DNA of 64,000 nucleotides from assembly GCA_019448385.1 (NCBI GenBank), contig JAGTXO010000005.1:868001-932000 (forward strand), in the 5' to 3' direction. The position numbers were made by a program, and so were the translations under genes. Every line of letters starts with the position of its first letter. Positions within the stretch are counted from its first letter, which is position 1. This document shows, in pieces, positions 54,449 to 63,830 of the stretch. Below the pieces are notes generated by a model. It was not told where the DNA came from. It saw only the letters and a list, made by a program, of their open reading frames with translations, and ran no database searches. Source of the DNA: Diacronema lutheri (taxonomy: Eukaryota > Haptophyta > Pavlovophyceae > Pavlovales > Pavlovaceae).

Positions 54449-55949
54449 CTAAAATTGGCTCATGCCGCCGCCCACAAGCATAGGGTCGCGCGAGCCGCCG
54501 TGCGGGTCGTGCACAGTGTGGCCGTCCGCGCCCAGCAGGCTCAAGCGCACCGCCTCGCGGAACGCAGGCAGCGGGCAAGGCCCGAAGCGCGGACAGCCCG
54601 GCACACGCGCCGTGATGTCCTCAAAGTTGTACATGACGCGCACGCCAAACTCCTCCTCCCCCCTCCGTTTCTCGCCGACAGGCCGAGCAGCGCCGGGCAC
54701 GAGATCGTGAAGCTCGAGCGCGAGGCATGAGCAGAAGCCGGGCCAGCGGTTGTGCGGCGGCTCGAACGCGCCAAGGATCATGAGCAGCGGAAGCAGCGTC
54801 GTGTCGTGCGCCGAGTAGAGCCTGAGCGCCGTCGTGTTCTCGCCGCGCACGCGCTCGTCCATCTGCGCGAGCAGCTGCGAGACGAACACGCCGAGAGAAT
54901 GGCGATGCGCCTCGTGCGACAGGTCGGCGCCTGTGCCGCCGGGGCCACCGCCACCGCGCATCATGCGCACGATCTGCTCGGTCGCGAGCGCATCGACGCG
55001 CTCGAGCACGCCCCCGTCGCCCAGGCCGTGCGGGAGCGGCAGCGCGTGCACGTCGAGAGCGACGAGTACGTCGCGCATCCTGTGGCGAGCGCCGACGCGA
55101 TGAGCGGCGGCGCGCACGCGGCTGAGCACGCAACGCGCCGTGGCCGCCGCCACCCCTCGCGCGCGCGCGCGCACACCGCACAAAGTTGCATCGATCCATG
55201 CCGTACGCGCGGAACGCGTCGGCCGGCATCGTGCGACGGACGAGCTCGCGCACGCGCACCGCCTCCTCGGGTGGCGATCGCTCCCACGATGCACGCCCGT
55301 CGGCGAGGATGTGCGCGAGCCGCTCGCTTCGCCGCCCGTTCGGGAAGAGCGTCTCCTCGCCGAACTCGCCCACGCCCACTGGCACAGGCTCCACCTGCCG
55401 CGGGAAGAGGCCGCGCAGCACGTACTGCGCGGACGCCACGCACCGCGGCACGCACGTCGAGCGAACTGACATGGCGCGCTCGTCCCACACGTCGGCCACG
55501 AGGCGGCCGTTGCCGTACGCCGCGCGCAGACGCGCCCCCAGCTCGTGCGCTTGCGCGCAGCCCACGGCAGTCAGCTGCCCCCCGCGGCAGCCGCCGCCGA
55601 GCACGGTCGCCCACTGACCGACAATCTCGACGGGTGCGCGCGGCGGCGGCCGCGACGTGTCCAGCAGGTGGTGCAAACGCACTGGGCAAGGCGCGACGAC
55701 CACGTCTCGAACCCGCAGCGCGGGCTCACCCGGATCGAGCGCGAGCGAGAAGTCGCGCGCGCTGGCCGCCGAGCATGCCGGCCAGGTCACGCGCTCCAGC
55801 CCGGGCACGTCCGCGTAGACGGGCGTGCGCGCGCCGTGGCGAAAGATGGCGTGCACCGCAACCAAGCGTGGCGTGTCATCGCCGTCCTCCGACCGCGCGG
55901 GCGCACTCACCGCGGCGGCGTGCCAGGCCCGCGCGATCCACGCGCGCAT
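54449..55949 (-). CDS. Histidine acid phosphatase family protein (ACP6-like)
   Basis: Two exons, 55949-55177 and 55079-54449, 467 residues. The catalytic RHGARTP lies at residues 37-43 (nucleophile His38) after LVAVHAIFRHG; LTAVGCAQAHELGARLR and MSVRSTCVPRCVASAQYVL follow the family pattern, and the proton donor pair is in LYSAHDTTLLPLL (His349-Asp350). The NRWPGFCSCLALELHDL strand and FGVRVMYNFED end fit lysophosphatidic acid phosphatase/ACP2-type enzymes. Substrate could be LPA or another phosphomonoester. No good signal peptide at this start, which fits a mitochondrial ACP6-like or cytosolic enzyme. Intron 97 bp, donor GTGTGC. Confidence 0.85.
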
Positions 55950-56124
55950 TATGGGGGTATGAGTACTTCTTGTTGGCGCTCTTTCCTGAACTTTTGAACA
56001 GTCTTCTCTCTCTCCTTGGCGGTGGGGCCTTGGCCTCATTTTGCGTGCGCTTTGCCGGGCTTGAAGAACGCAGCTCCTCGCAAAACAAACACAGCGACGT
56101 GGGGGAACGCGAGATAGCACCCCT

Positions 56125-56149
56125 CCCCCCCCCCCCCCCCCCCCCCCCC
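56125..56149. repeat. Run of 25 C
   Basis: An uninterrupted C tract between the phosphatase start region and the stop of the SLC52-like transporter gene. One of six long C or G tracts in the window. Confidence 0.9.
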
Positions 56150-56184
56150 GGCGAGTCAGCCGCTTTCTGGGCCCGGTTGGTTTT

Positions 56185-57558
56185 TCAGTCGCTCGCGACG
56201 GCGGCGTCGGCGCGCATCAGTGCGCCGACGAGCCAGAAGGCGACGAACGCGCCTATCGTCGTCGAGACCCGCTCGGCGAGCGAGATGGCGCGCTGCACCG
56301 CCTGCTGCGCGTCGCCGTACCGCGTGTCGGCCGAGACGGAGCGGAAGATCATCGCCGTCGCGTACCCGTCCATGAAGCGCATGAGCGCGGTCGAGCCGAC
56401 GAGCAGCGTGGAGCCGGCGCGCGCCGAGAGGAGCGGCTGGCCTGCGTACGCCATCACCACCGTCACGGCCGCGCACGCGACGAGCAGCACGACCTGCGGC
56501 GCAAGGCGGTACGACGACCAGACCAGCGACGCGTACGAGCCGGCGACCAGCCCCAAGTAGGACACGTCAATCGCATAGCTCAGAACGTCCTCCGAGGCCA
56601 GCGCCGCGCCGGACCCGCGCGCGGCGTTGCGCGCGGCGAAGGGGAGCAGCGCGGGCGTGATGCCCCACACGAGCGACTGCATGAACGCAAACACAAGCCA
56701 CAGCCGCACGGCGCGCCACAGCCACGGCCGAGCAGCGCGCTTGGGCGCCGCCGCGCGCGCCCCGACTTTGTCTGAGGCGCTTTTCACGGCCACCTGCTCG
56801 AGCTCCACGCCGACGGTTGCAGCTGTGCCCGTCGGCGGCGCGGTGGACCGTGCGGCCGGCTGCTGGAGCAGATGGCCGTACCACCGCTTGATTGCGACAA
56901 ATGCGCCCAGGCTCGGCAGCGCAAACATCGTCGAGACCAGAAAGAAGGCGCTCGGCGAAAAGCGGCGGACGCCGCCGGGCTGCTGTACGAGCGCTACCAT
57001 GGCGGACGCGCCATCGGCGATGGCGCCGCCCAGGACGGCCGACGAGATGAGACGCTCATCGTACGCGAGCATCCACGGCATCATCACCGACAGACGGAGC
57101 GCGCCGATTGCGCCGCCGACAAACGCAAAGGCGAGCAGCGCCACCGAATGTCGCTCCGTCGCCACCTGCCACAGGAGCGCGGCGAGCGCGAGCCCGCCAA
57201 CCGTGGCGAGAATGAGCGCTACGAGCAGGATCTCGTCAAGCTCACGAGGGTTGCGCGGCCATAGGCGGTGCGCGATCAGCAGCAGCACGACGACAACGTT
57301 GGCTGCATTGAACGCGCTTAGCATCCACGACGAGAGCGCGAGCCCCTCGGGCTGCGTCGCCTGAGCCCAAGGGATCTGCAGGAACAGGGCGTCGCAGAGC
57401 AGCCAACCCGGGCCCACTCCCAGTAGCGCGAAGATGGCGTGCTCGTGCCATGCGATGTGCGCGGGGGCCGCTGTGCTCGCGGGCGCCTGTGCGGCAGTGA
57501 CGGGACGTTCGTCCATGATGAGCGCGGAATAGTCGGCCGGGGGGCCGGCGGCCATCAT
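56185..57558 (-). CDS. Multipass transporter resembling SLC52 riboflavin transporters
   Basis: 457 residues from MMAAGPPADYS. About ten to eleven hydrophobic helices. The first (IFALLGVGPGWLLCDALFLQ, then IPW) resembles the SLC52/RFVT opening (G-x-x-x-W-x-x-x-N-x-L-x-x-x-L-P); later AFVGGAIGALRLSVMMPWML, VLGGAIADGASAMVALVQ and RFSPSAFFLVSTMFALP match SLC52-like spacing. A hydrophilic loop with basic residues divides the halves. Riboflavin uptake is the best guess but a distinct MFS-like substrate is possible. The frame is open to 57804, overlapping the upstream gene's stop as TGATG, but that extension is Ala/Arg-rich and probably untranslated. Confidence 0.55.
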   Translation of the reverse strand: MMAAGPPADYSALIMDERPVTAAQAPASTAAPAHIAWHEHAIFALLGVGPGWLLCDALFLQIPWAQATQPEGLALSSWMLSAFNAANVVVVLLLIAHRLWPRNPRELDEILLVALILATVGGLALAALLWQVATERHSVALLAFAFVGGAIGALRLSVMMPWMLAYDERLISSAVLGGAIADGASAMVALVQQPGGVRRFSPSAFFLVSTMFALPSLGAFVAIKRWYGHLLQQPAARSTAPPTGTAATVGVELEQVAVKSASDKVGARAAAPKRAARPWLWRAVRLWLVFAFMQSLVWGITPALLPFAARNAARGSGAALASEDVLSYAIDVSYLGLVAGSYASLVWSSYRLAPQVVLLVACAAVTVVMAYAGQPLLSARAGSTLLVGSTALMRFMDGYATAMIFRSVSADTRYGDAQQAVQRAISLAERVSTTIGAFVAFWLVGALMRADAAVASD

Positions 57559-57803
57559 TTTTGTAAACGGAAGGCCGAGGAGCTCGTCGAGCTGGGCGCG
57601 GGCGCGCCGCAACTCGCTGCCGACGGCAGCCGCCCGCCGCTCAGCGGGTCTGGCAGCGCCGGCAGCCCGACTTGCCGAAGCGCGAGGGGCGAGGCTTCCG
57701 GGCGAGCTCCCCCCGGTCTGCCCGGCCGCTTTGGCATGTCCCCCGCCCAGTCTCAAGACTTTCTGCGCCCGGGTCCGGCAGGGCGCTGCGCCGGCGGGAC
57801 CCA

Positions 57804-58622
57804 TCAGGGGTCAACGGAGACGAGGCGCACGGCGCAGGCTTGCGGCCACGCCTCCGTCTCCGTCACGACTGCCTGAGTTGCAACGCCGAGCATCTCGATC
57901 GCAAGCGACCTGCCGTCGTGCGCGACGGTCGAGTTGCCGAGCAGCTCCCAGAGCGCGCGCATCTCGTGCTCAAGGTACTGCGGGTAGTTATACAGTTCGT
58001 CGAACACGATCACGACGCCCGGCGTGAGGAGGCCGTGCGCGCGCAGCGAGCTGAAGACGGTCATTGCCGACGAGTACAGGTCCGAATCGATGTGGAGCAG
58101 CGCAAGCCGCGCGCTGGCGTGCGCGCGCAGAAAGGGCTCGAGCGTGTCGCTGAAGAGGCCGATGACCCAGGCAATCTGCTCGCTTGCGGGAAAAGGTGGC
58201 GCACCGCGCAAGCTGAACGACCCCTTCTGCACGTACTTCAAAATGGTGCCGCTCGCATCGCGCCACTTTTCCGGCAGGCCGCGGAACGAGTCGAAGCCCC
58301 AGATCGGCAGGCTCGACGGGCGCAGCCTGGTCGCAAACGCGGCCAGAGACTTGATCGTGCCCCCGCGAAAGACCCCAAATTCAAGCCACAACCCGCTCTC
58401 GCGCGTACACGGCATCGCGGCCTTGAGCGCGTGCATGTCGGCCGCGAGGCACTGCGCCGTCCGCACCGAGTTGATCACGGATTTTGCAAAGACGGCGTAG
58501 TTAGGATGGTACAGGATGACGTCCCCTTGTGGGATGCAAGGGAGCTCCCACGCCTCTCTGTTGCGACAGCTCCCACGCAGAGCGAGCGTCAATGCGGTCA
58601 TGAGCAGACTCCATCGTCGCAT
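57804..58622 (-). CDS. TylF/macrocin O-methyltransferase-like protein with signal peptide
   Basis: 272 residues. MRRWSLLMTALTLALRGSC is a signal peptide, so the product is secreted or lumenal. The catalytic part has GLWLEFGVFRGGTIKSLA (SAM-binding motif I), IWGFDSFRGLPEKWRDA (the family's conserved F-D-S-F-x-G-L-P), LALLHIDSDLYSSAMTVF (metal-ligand D-S-D-L-Y) and GVVIVFDELYNYP. These are all hallmarks of the TylF family (PF05711), which methylates sugar or small-molecule hydroxyls. Together with the glycosyltransferases in this window it suggests methylated surface glycans; this is inference. Confidence 0.85.
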   Translation of the reverse strand: MRRWSLLMTALTLALRGSCRNREAWELPCIPQGDVILYHPNYAVFAKSVINSVRTAQCLAADMHALKAAMPCTRESGLWLEFGVFRGGTIKSLAAFATRLRPSSLPIWGFDSFRGLPEKWRDASGTILKYVQKGSFSLRGAPPFPASEQIAWVIGLFSDTLEPFLRAHASARLALLHIDSDLYSSAMTVFSSLRAHGLLTPGVVIVFDELYNYPQYLEHEMRALWELLGNSTVAHDGRSLAIEMLGVATQAVVTETEAWPQACAVRLVSVDP

Positions 58623-59107
58623 GTCAGGCGCGTTCAGGCCCGTTCCCTGGAGACAAAAATTTCTGCAGACAAAAATCGTGACGCTCTTCGGGCCCCTGTT
58701 CGATTTTGCGCCGCCATGGATTTTCGGTATCGTCACATATGCCGAAACCCAAAATTTCGTAAACTTGACGCAAAGTGGGAGGGAGACCCAAGACGTGCTG
58801 TGCTCGTGTTTGGACGACGTGGGCGCCGCCCAAGGCGGCGGCTCGCTCGTGGCGGGCGGCGTCGGGCTAGCATTGTGGAGGATGGCGGCTTGCCAGTAGC
58901 GGGCGGCTCGCTGGTGGCGGGCGGCTCGCCGTGGCCCGTGACAGGCGGCTCGCTTTTCGGCGGCGGCGGGCGGTGCGGTGGCGTGCGTGGCCGGCGGCGG
59001 CGCTGGGGCGGCGGTCGTTGACGGCCGCCTCCGGGCCTCTGCGTGTCCGGATGTTTCGTCGCCCCTTCCAGCCGCCGCCCCGCTCCACGGCCGCCGCGGT
59101 CTTGCTC
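58623..59107. other. Intergenic region, 485 bp, with repeat copy 2
   Basis: An AT-richer patch (58650-58780) holds the direct repeat AGACAAAAAT (58652, 58668) and short inverted motifs around CGGTATCGTCACATATGCCG. From about 58909 to 59046 lies the second copy of the dispersed repeat. No gene seen. Confidence 0.65.
58909..59046. repeat. Dispersed repeat, copy 2
   Basis: Matches 13224-13333 from the CTGGTGGCGGGCGGCTC part through CTTTTCGGCGGC, GGGCGGTGCGGTGGCGTG and GGCCGCCTCCGGGCCTCTGC, with a 22-25 bp insertion (CCGTGGCCCGTGACAGGCGG) and a few single-base changes. Same orientation in both places. Confidence 0.75.
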
Positions 59108-61105
59108 TCATCCATGCACGCGGCCGCGCCGCCGCCCAGCGGCCGCCGCGTGCGGCGCGTGCGCGACGAACGCGTTGGTGTGGTATATGTTGTACAGCGC
59201 GCTGCGCGAGCGCTTGCGCAGCTGCTCGGCCGAGCAGCTCGCGCACATCGACGTCGCTTCGCTCCACGCGAAGAATGGCTGCGCGCCCTCCGCGCTCGCA
59301 ACGGCGATCGCACATTCGCGCGGGCTCAGTCGGCCCCAGCTGAGCGAGCTGCCGGCAAACGCCATGTCCGGTGCGGATGCGCGGGCGGCGCTGCCGCCGC
59401 CCACGCCGTCGCCGCACGCGTAGCCAGCGTAGGCGAGCAGGCGCTCGTTGAGCTTGGGTGGCGACGGCGGCGGCGACGGCGGCGGCGACGGCGGCGGTGC
59501 GCGCGGCGAGCCGAGGCGCGCGCGCTGCGCCGCGCCGCGCGCTTCGCGCCAAGCGTCGCGCTGTGCGCTCGGCAGCGGCAGCGTGCCGCGTGCTGGCGCG
59601 GGCGCGATCGGCGCGTCCTGCGCCGCATCGCCGCCCGCGCGCGCCCCGCCGTCCGCCCCCCGCGCCCCGCCGCGCTCGGGCGCCGCCGCAAAGGCGTTGG
59701 CAAGGTATATACTGTACTCGTCGTTGCGCACGCGCGCATCGAGCTGCTCCTCGGTGCAGCCCCAGCAGAAGCGCGCGCGTGCGTTGAAGGCAAAGGTGCG
59801 CGTCGCGTCGCCCTTTGCGACGAGTCGCGCGCACTCCGCCGCGTTGCTCTCACCCCAGCTGAAACTACCGCCCCCACTCCCGCTCATCTGCCACAGCGCA
59901 CCGCCGCACGCATACCCGGCGTACAGCACGCCGTGATCGGGCGACGGCGGCGGCGCGCGCGGCGGCGGCGGCGGCGGCGGCGTGGGCGGCGGCGGCGGTG
60001 GGCGCGGCGAGACGACGGGCGGGGGCGCCGGCGGCTCGGGCGGCGGTGGTGACGGCGGCGGGCGGGGCGCGGGCGGCGGCGGACTGAGCACAGCCCGGTA
60101 GACATCGTACGCGCCATGCGCAAAGCGGCGCTCGACGTCCTCCTCCGAGCAGACGAGGCAGTTGTGCAGCGTGGGGCTCCACGCGAAGAAGGGCGCAGCC
60201 ACCCGCTCCGCGCCCACGCCCTCGCCGAGCGCGTGGCAACCTGCGGCCGTCGTGATGCCGACGCCCACCAGGTTGCTCACCGCGCGGCCGCACGCGTAGC
60301 CCTCGGTGTGCAGCACGAAGCCACCGTCGGTCAGGGGCTCGGGCTCGCGGACGGTCGAGCCGCTCGGCGCGGGCAGCGGCACGCGCGCCGCCGGAGGAGC
60401 GGATGCGCCGCTCGGCGGCGCGGCGTCGGGCGGCGGGGCGCGCGGTGGTGGCAGCGGCGGCGATAGGAACGGCGGCGGGAGCGCGGGCGCGACGCACGCC
60501 GCGGACGCGTCGGCCGGGAGCGGGACGGCGTGGATGTCGAACCCACGCTGCGCGACGCGCAACTCGACAAGCTCGTCCGAGCAGCCGAAGCACGCGCCAT
60601 CGTCCGCGCCGTGCGCCACAAACGCGTAGCAGCGCGCGCGCGCCACGTTCACGCAGCTGCTTAGCGGCGCGCGGCCGAGCGTGAGCGGCTTGCCCGGGCA
60701 AGCTTGGCCGGCGAAAAGGGGCGCGTCGAGCGGAGCGCCGCTACGCGCCGCGCCGCGTGCCTCGGCTGCGCGATGCGGCGCGAGCAGCACCAGCGGCGGC
60801 AGGGCGAGCAGCACGAACGCGCAGAATAGGACCGGCAGCTTGAGGAGCGCACAAATGGCCGGCTGCTCGGCGGGCACGGGCGCGGCTTTGGCGCCCAAGC
60901 CCTGCCAGTGCCCGCCGTCCTTACACTCGGGCGGGCTTGGCGCAGGCGTGCCCGGAAAGCTGCTCGCGCAGCTCGCGCACGACTCGAGATCGAAGTGCGA
61001 GCCGTCCGCCCGCCCGGCGGGCGAGGGCAGGCGCGCGTCCTCCATCTCGGCGACGCTCGTCGATTCAGACGCGTCGTCGCGCACGGAGCTCGCCAACGCA
61101 GCCAT
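59108..61105 (-). CDS. Type II membrane protein with four Cys-rich repeats on poly-proline linkers
   Basis: 665 residues from MAALASSVRDD. A cytosolic N-terminus (about 90 residues) and one transmembrane helix (LLKLPVLFCAFVLLALPPLV) precede a large external part. Four copies of a domain of about 60-75 residues, at roughly 60710-60530, 60315-60090, 59925-59690 and 59430-59160, share a first Cys (YACG in copies 2-4), an internal Cys, F-A-W/F-A-F, C-x2-C-(S/T)-x-E, an Arg, and a final Y-x-(I/V)-Y. Linkers are extensin-like runs of SPPPP/PPPP. This suggests a cell-surface adhesion or wall/scale-associated protein with disulfide-bonded modules; the repeat resembles PAN/apple-type folds only loosely. 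Not assigned to a named family. Confidence 0.7.
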   Translation of the reverse strand: MAALASSVRDDASESTSVAEMEDARLPSPAGRADGSHFDLESCASCASSFPGTPAPSPPECKDGGHWQGLGAKAAPVPAEQPAICALLKLPVLFCAFVLLALPPLVLLAPHRAAEARGAARSGAPLDAPLFAGQACPGKPLTLGRAPLSSCVNVARARCYAFVAHGADDGACFGCSDELVELRVAQRGFDIHAVPLPADASAACVAPALPPPFLSPPLPPPRAPPPDAAPPSGASAPPAARVPLPAPSGSTVREPEPLTDGGFVLHTEGYACGRAVSNLVGVGITTAAGCHALGEGVGAERVAAPFFAWSPTLHNCLVCSEEDVERRFAHGAYDVYRAVLSPPPPAPRPPPSPPPPEPPAPPPVVSPRPPPPPPTPPPPPPPRAPPPSPDHGVLYAGYACGGALWQMSGSGGGSFSWGESNAAECARLVAKGDATRTFAFNARARFCWGCTEEQLDARVRNDEYSIYLANAFAAAPERGGARGADGGARAGGDAAQDAPIAPAPARGTLPLPSAQRDAWREARGAAQRARLGSPRAPPPSPPPSPPPSPPKLNERLLAYAGYACGDGVGGGSAARASAPDMAFAGSSLSWGRLSPRECAIAVASAEGAQPFFAWSEATSMCASCSAEQLRKRSRSALYNIYHTNAFVAHAPHAAAAGRRRGRVHG

Positions 61106-61213
61106 CTGAATCCTCCCTACCCGCCTCTTTTTGGGGGGAGGAAGTGTGCAAAATGAAAATAAGAAAATAAGAAAATCTTGCTTTTGAATTGGCAATTCCC
61201 GCCTCGAAAATGG

Positions 61214-62179
61214 TCACTCGCTCGAGGGCGCGGCGGGCGTGGGCGCGCGCGCCCGGCAAATAGCGCATGCGCGGCCGGCTTGCCGCACATCGACGTCGAC
61301 AAAGCCTGCGTCGCGCAGCATGCCGCGCAGCTCGTCGAGCTCAAAGACGCGGAAGCCCGCGCCCGTCCGCCCGCCCGCGCGCCGCGTGCCGATGAGCGCG
61401 GCAGTGAGGAAGGTCGTGGCGAAGAAGGCGCCGCCGGGCTTGAGCACGCGCCTGATCTCGCCCACGCCCCGCTCCGCGTCGGGCCAGCAGTGGAGCGCAG
61501 CGCCGGCGTGCACGGCGTTGAGCGAGGCGGATTGCACGGGCAGCGCGGCGACGTCGCAGCGCACGAGGTCGGGCACAGCCATGCCCTCTTCACGAAAACG
61601 GCGCGCCGTCTCGGCGAGCATCGACTCGCTGTAGTCAGCGCCAATCACGCGCCTGTACGCGCCGCTCGCGGCGAGCCGGCGCGTCATGAGCCCCGAGCCA
61701 CACGACATGTCGAGCACGACGCCGCGCTGCGCGACGGGCGCGAAGAAAGCCTGCACCTCCTCAAACTCCTGGTCGATCCCGGGGAAGCCGTTGGCGTTGA
61801 AGTTTTGGCGCCAGCCGCGCTCATACGCCCAGGAGACGGCCGGGTTGCGGAAGAGCGATTGCCCAAACTGCGCGGGCTGCACAAAGGCGGCGGCGGCGGT
61901 CATGAGCGAATTAAGCAGCTCGTCCGGCGTGGGGTCCGGCCCCGGCGGCGTAAGATCGACGTACGCGCCATTGTCGCGGTAGAGGCGGCCGCCGTCCTCC
62001 TCGCGGTACGCGAGCTGTACGGTGCGGCCGAGAACGGTGCGCTCGCGGAAAAGGGGTGCGCCGGTGCGCGGGCTGGCGAGGACTGGGTCGCGCAGTGCAC
62101 CGCCCAGCGCGGCGATCAGCCGCTCCTTGGCGGCCGGCGGGGCCACGACCGTCACCGCGACGAGTGCCAGCGCGAGCAT
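61214..62179 (-). CDS. Plastid SAM-dependent methyltransferase (type 11, plastoglobule-like)
   Basis: 321 residues from MLALALVAVTVVAPP, a signal-peptide-like start. The sequence has the hallmarks of the plant plastoglobule methyltransferases (Arabidopsis At1g78140/At2g41040 type): SWAYERGWRQNFNANGFPGI and DQEFEEVQAFF just before motif I VLDMSCGSGLMTRRL, then RVIGADYSESMLAETARRF, DLVRCDVAALPVQSASLNAV, HAGAALHCWPDAERGVGEI and RVLKPGGAFFATTF. The family probably methylates prenyl-quinone or other plastid small molecules; substrate unknown. Divergent from the hydrolase gene, 69 bp between ATGs. Confidence 0.85.
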   Translation of the reverse strand: MLALALVAVTVVAPPAAKERLIAALGGALRDPVLASPRTGAPLFRERTVLGRTVQLAYREEDGGRLYRDNGAYVDLTPPGPDPTPDELLNSLMTAAAAFVQPAQFGQSLFRNPAVSWAYERGWRQNFNANGFPGIDQEFEEVQAFFAPVAQRGVVLDMSCGSGLMTRRLAASGAYRRVIGADYSESMLAETARRFREEGMAVPDLVRCDVAALPVQSASLNAVHAGAALHCWPDAERGVGEIRRVLKPGGAFFATTFLTAALIGTRRAGGRTGAGFRVFELDELRGMLRDAGFVDVDVRQAGRACAICRARAPTPAAPSSE

Positions 62180-62248
62180 GTCCCAGAGACTTCGAGTTTT
62201 CGGATTTTTTTCCCCGCTGGACGAAAGCAGCAGCTGTTCACCTTCCCA

Positions 62249-63766
62249 ATGGCATCGTTTGTGACGCACGTGCTCGAGCGCGCATGGTTGCGCTCACGGA
62301 TCGCCAGCTCGGCGCTTGGGTTCCGGCTGCTCGCCAAGGGGCTGCTGCTCGTCGCGCTTCACATGCTCGTTGGAATTTATGCCGTGTGCGGCGCGTGCTG
62401 GGTCGCGCTTTCGCTCGCCGCGCCGCGCCGGCTGCCGGCGCGCGTCGGCCCTGTCGAGCTCGCGCGCTGCGAGGAGGCGTACGTGCGCGTCGCGCACCCG
62501 CCGCGCACGCGCTCGGTGTGGACGCACCTTCAAGGCTGTGCGCTCCACTCGCTCGTGCTGCCCTGCTCGGGCGCGCCGCGTGGCGCGCTGCTCGTGCTGC
62601 ACGGCACCGGCTCGTCGGCAGCGCTGTTGATGGCGTCGTGCGCGCGCGCGCTCAGCGCGCACTTTGACGTGCACGCGCTCGACCTGCCGGGCTACGGCAT
62701 ATCAACAGCGGACGGCCTTGCTGACGCGTGCGCAGAGCGGACAATCGACATCATCTGCTGCGCGTGTGAGGCGTACTGCGTGTCGCACGGGCTCGGCGAC
62801 AGGCTCGCCGTCGTCGGCCACTCGATTGGTGGGTTCTATGCACTGCACTGGGCGAGCAGGTCGAGCCGGGCGGCGCGCGTCGTGCTCGTCAACCCGACCG
62901 GTCTTCTCCCGATGCTCGGTGCGAGCGGTGCCTATTGGGCCGAGCTCTTTCGACTGGGCCTGCCAATGAGCTGCTTGCAAGCATTCGGCTCGCACGTTGC
63001 GCTGCTGCTTTGGCCGCTGCTGCGCGGCTGCGGACCGCGCCTGCGATACTGGGCATGCCTGCAATCATCGTGCGTGCAGCATCACCTCGTCGCGCGCTTC
63101 CTCGACGTGCGCTTTGCACGCGCGCGCTGGGCGTTGCCAGCAGCGCCGCTCGCTGCTGAGCTTGCGGCGCGCGGACGGCTCTCGCTCGTGTGGTCGCGCG
63201 GCGACACGATCGTGCCCGTCGAGCAGGGCCGCTTCGTCGCCGCGATGCTCGGCCTGGCGAACGCTGGCGCCGGCGCCGGCGCAGGCGCCACCGGTGGGCG
63301 TGTGAGCCTGTACGTCGAGATGGATGGTTTGCACGGACCCTTCCACGAGCGCGCCGGCCGGGCAATCAGCGCCGCGCTGTTCGCGGCGATTCCGCGCGGG
63401 ACGGACGACGAAAGAGCCGGGGCCGTGCACCGTCGTACACCCACGCCACACTCGCCTGAGCCGGGCAGCGTGCGTGCCGCGGCGCCGGACGCAATGGTGG
63501 CGCGGTGTGCGCGTGCGGTACGCGCCGGCCGCATCGGCGCCCTGCTGCCGAGCTGCGGCGCGCTGTCGAACACATGGTCCTACTTTGACCGCGATCTCAC
63601 GCGCGCGTCCCTCGCCGTGGCATACGAGCAGCTCGCCGCCCTTGCGGCTGAGGGCGGCCCTTGCTCAGACTGCGCCTGCGGCGGCAGTGCGGCAAGCGGT
63701 CGACTTGCAGGCGCCGCTGAGCTTCGCAGGCTTGGCGCGCAGGCGGCGCGTAGCAAGCTCGCCTAG
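62249..63766 (+). CDS. Alpha/beta hydrolase-fold protein with N-terminal membrane helix
   Basis: 505 residues. A hydrophobic N-terminal helix (LLAKGLLLVALHMLVGIYAV, about residues 28-47) anchors the protein. The hydrolase fold has GALLVLHGTGSSAALLM (oxyanion HG), FDVHALDLPGYGIS, nucleophile elbow VVGHSIGGFYALHWA (Ser), acid-strand SLVWSRGDTIVPVEQ (Asp), and MDGLHGPFHERAGRAISAAL with the likely catalytic His. The triad is complete. The last about 110 residues (after IPRGTDDE) form an extra Cys-containing tail not typical of the fold. Substrate unknown; lipid or ester hydrolysis at a membrane is plausible. Confidence 0.8.
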   Translation: MASFVTHVLERAWLRSRIASSALGFRLLAKGLLLVALHMLVGIYAVCGACWVALSLAAPRRLPARVGPVELARCEEAYVRVAHPPRTRSVWTHLQGCALHSLVLPCSGAPRGALLVLHGTGSSAALLMASCARALSAHFDVHALDLPGYGISTADGLADACAERTIDIICCACEAYCVSHGLGDRLAVVGHSIGGFYALHWASRSSRAARVVLVNPTGLLPMLGASGAYWAELFRLGLPMSCLQAFGSHVALLLWPLLRGCGPRLRYWACLQSSCVQHHLVARFLDVRFARARWALPAAPLAAELAARGRLSLVWSRGDTIVPVEQGRFVAAMLGLANAGAGAGAGATGGRVSLYVEMDGLHGPFHERAGRAISAALFAAIPRGTDDERAGAVHRRTPTPHSPEPGSVRAAAPDAMVARCARAVRAGRIGALLPSCGALSNTWSYFDRDLTRASLAVAYEQLAALAAEGGPCSDCACGGSAASGRLAGAAELRRLGAQAARSKLA

Positions 63767-63830
63767 ACCAGCAATTCCCTCGCGACGTGGTGCCGCTCGA
63801 TGCAAACGTGGTGTTGCCAGTTGCGCCCCG

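Noticed and set aside
57559-57804. N-terminal extension of the SLC52-like transporter (TGATG overlap with the upstream gene)
   Set aside because: Overlapping stop-start would suggest a bacterial operon, but the genes are eukaryotic and the extension is low-complexity; an ATG at 57558 fits better.
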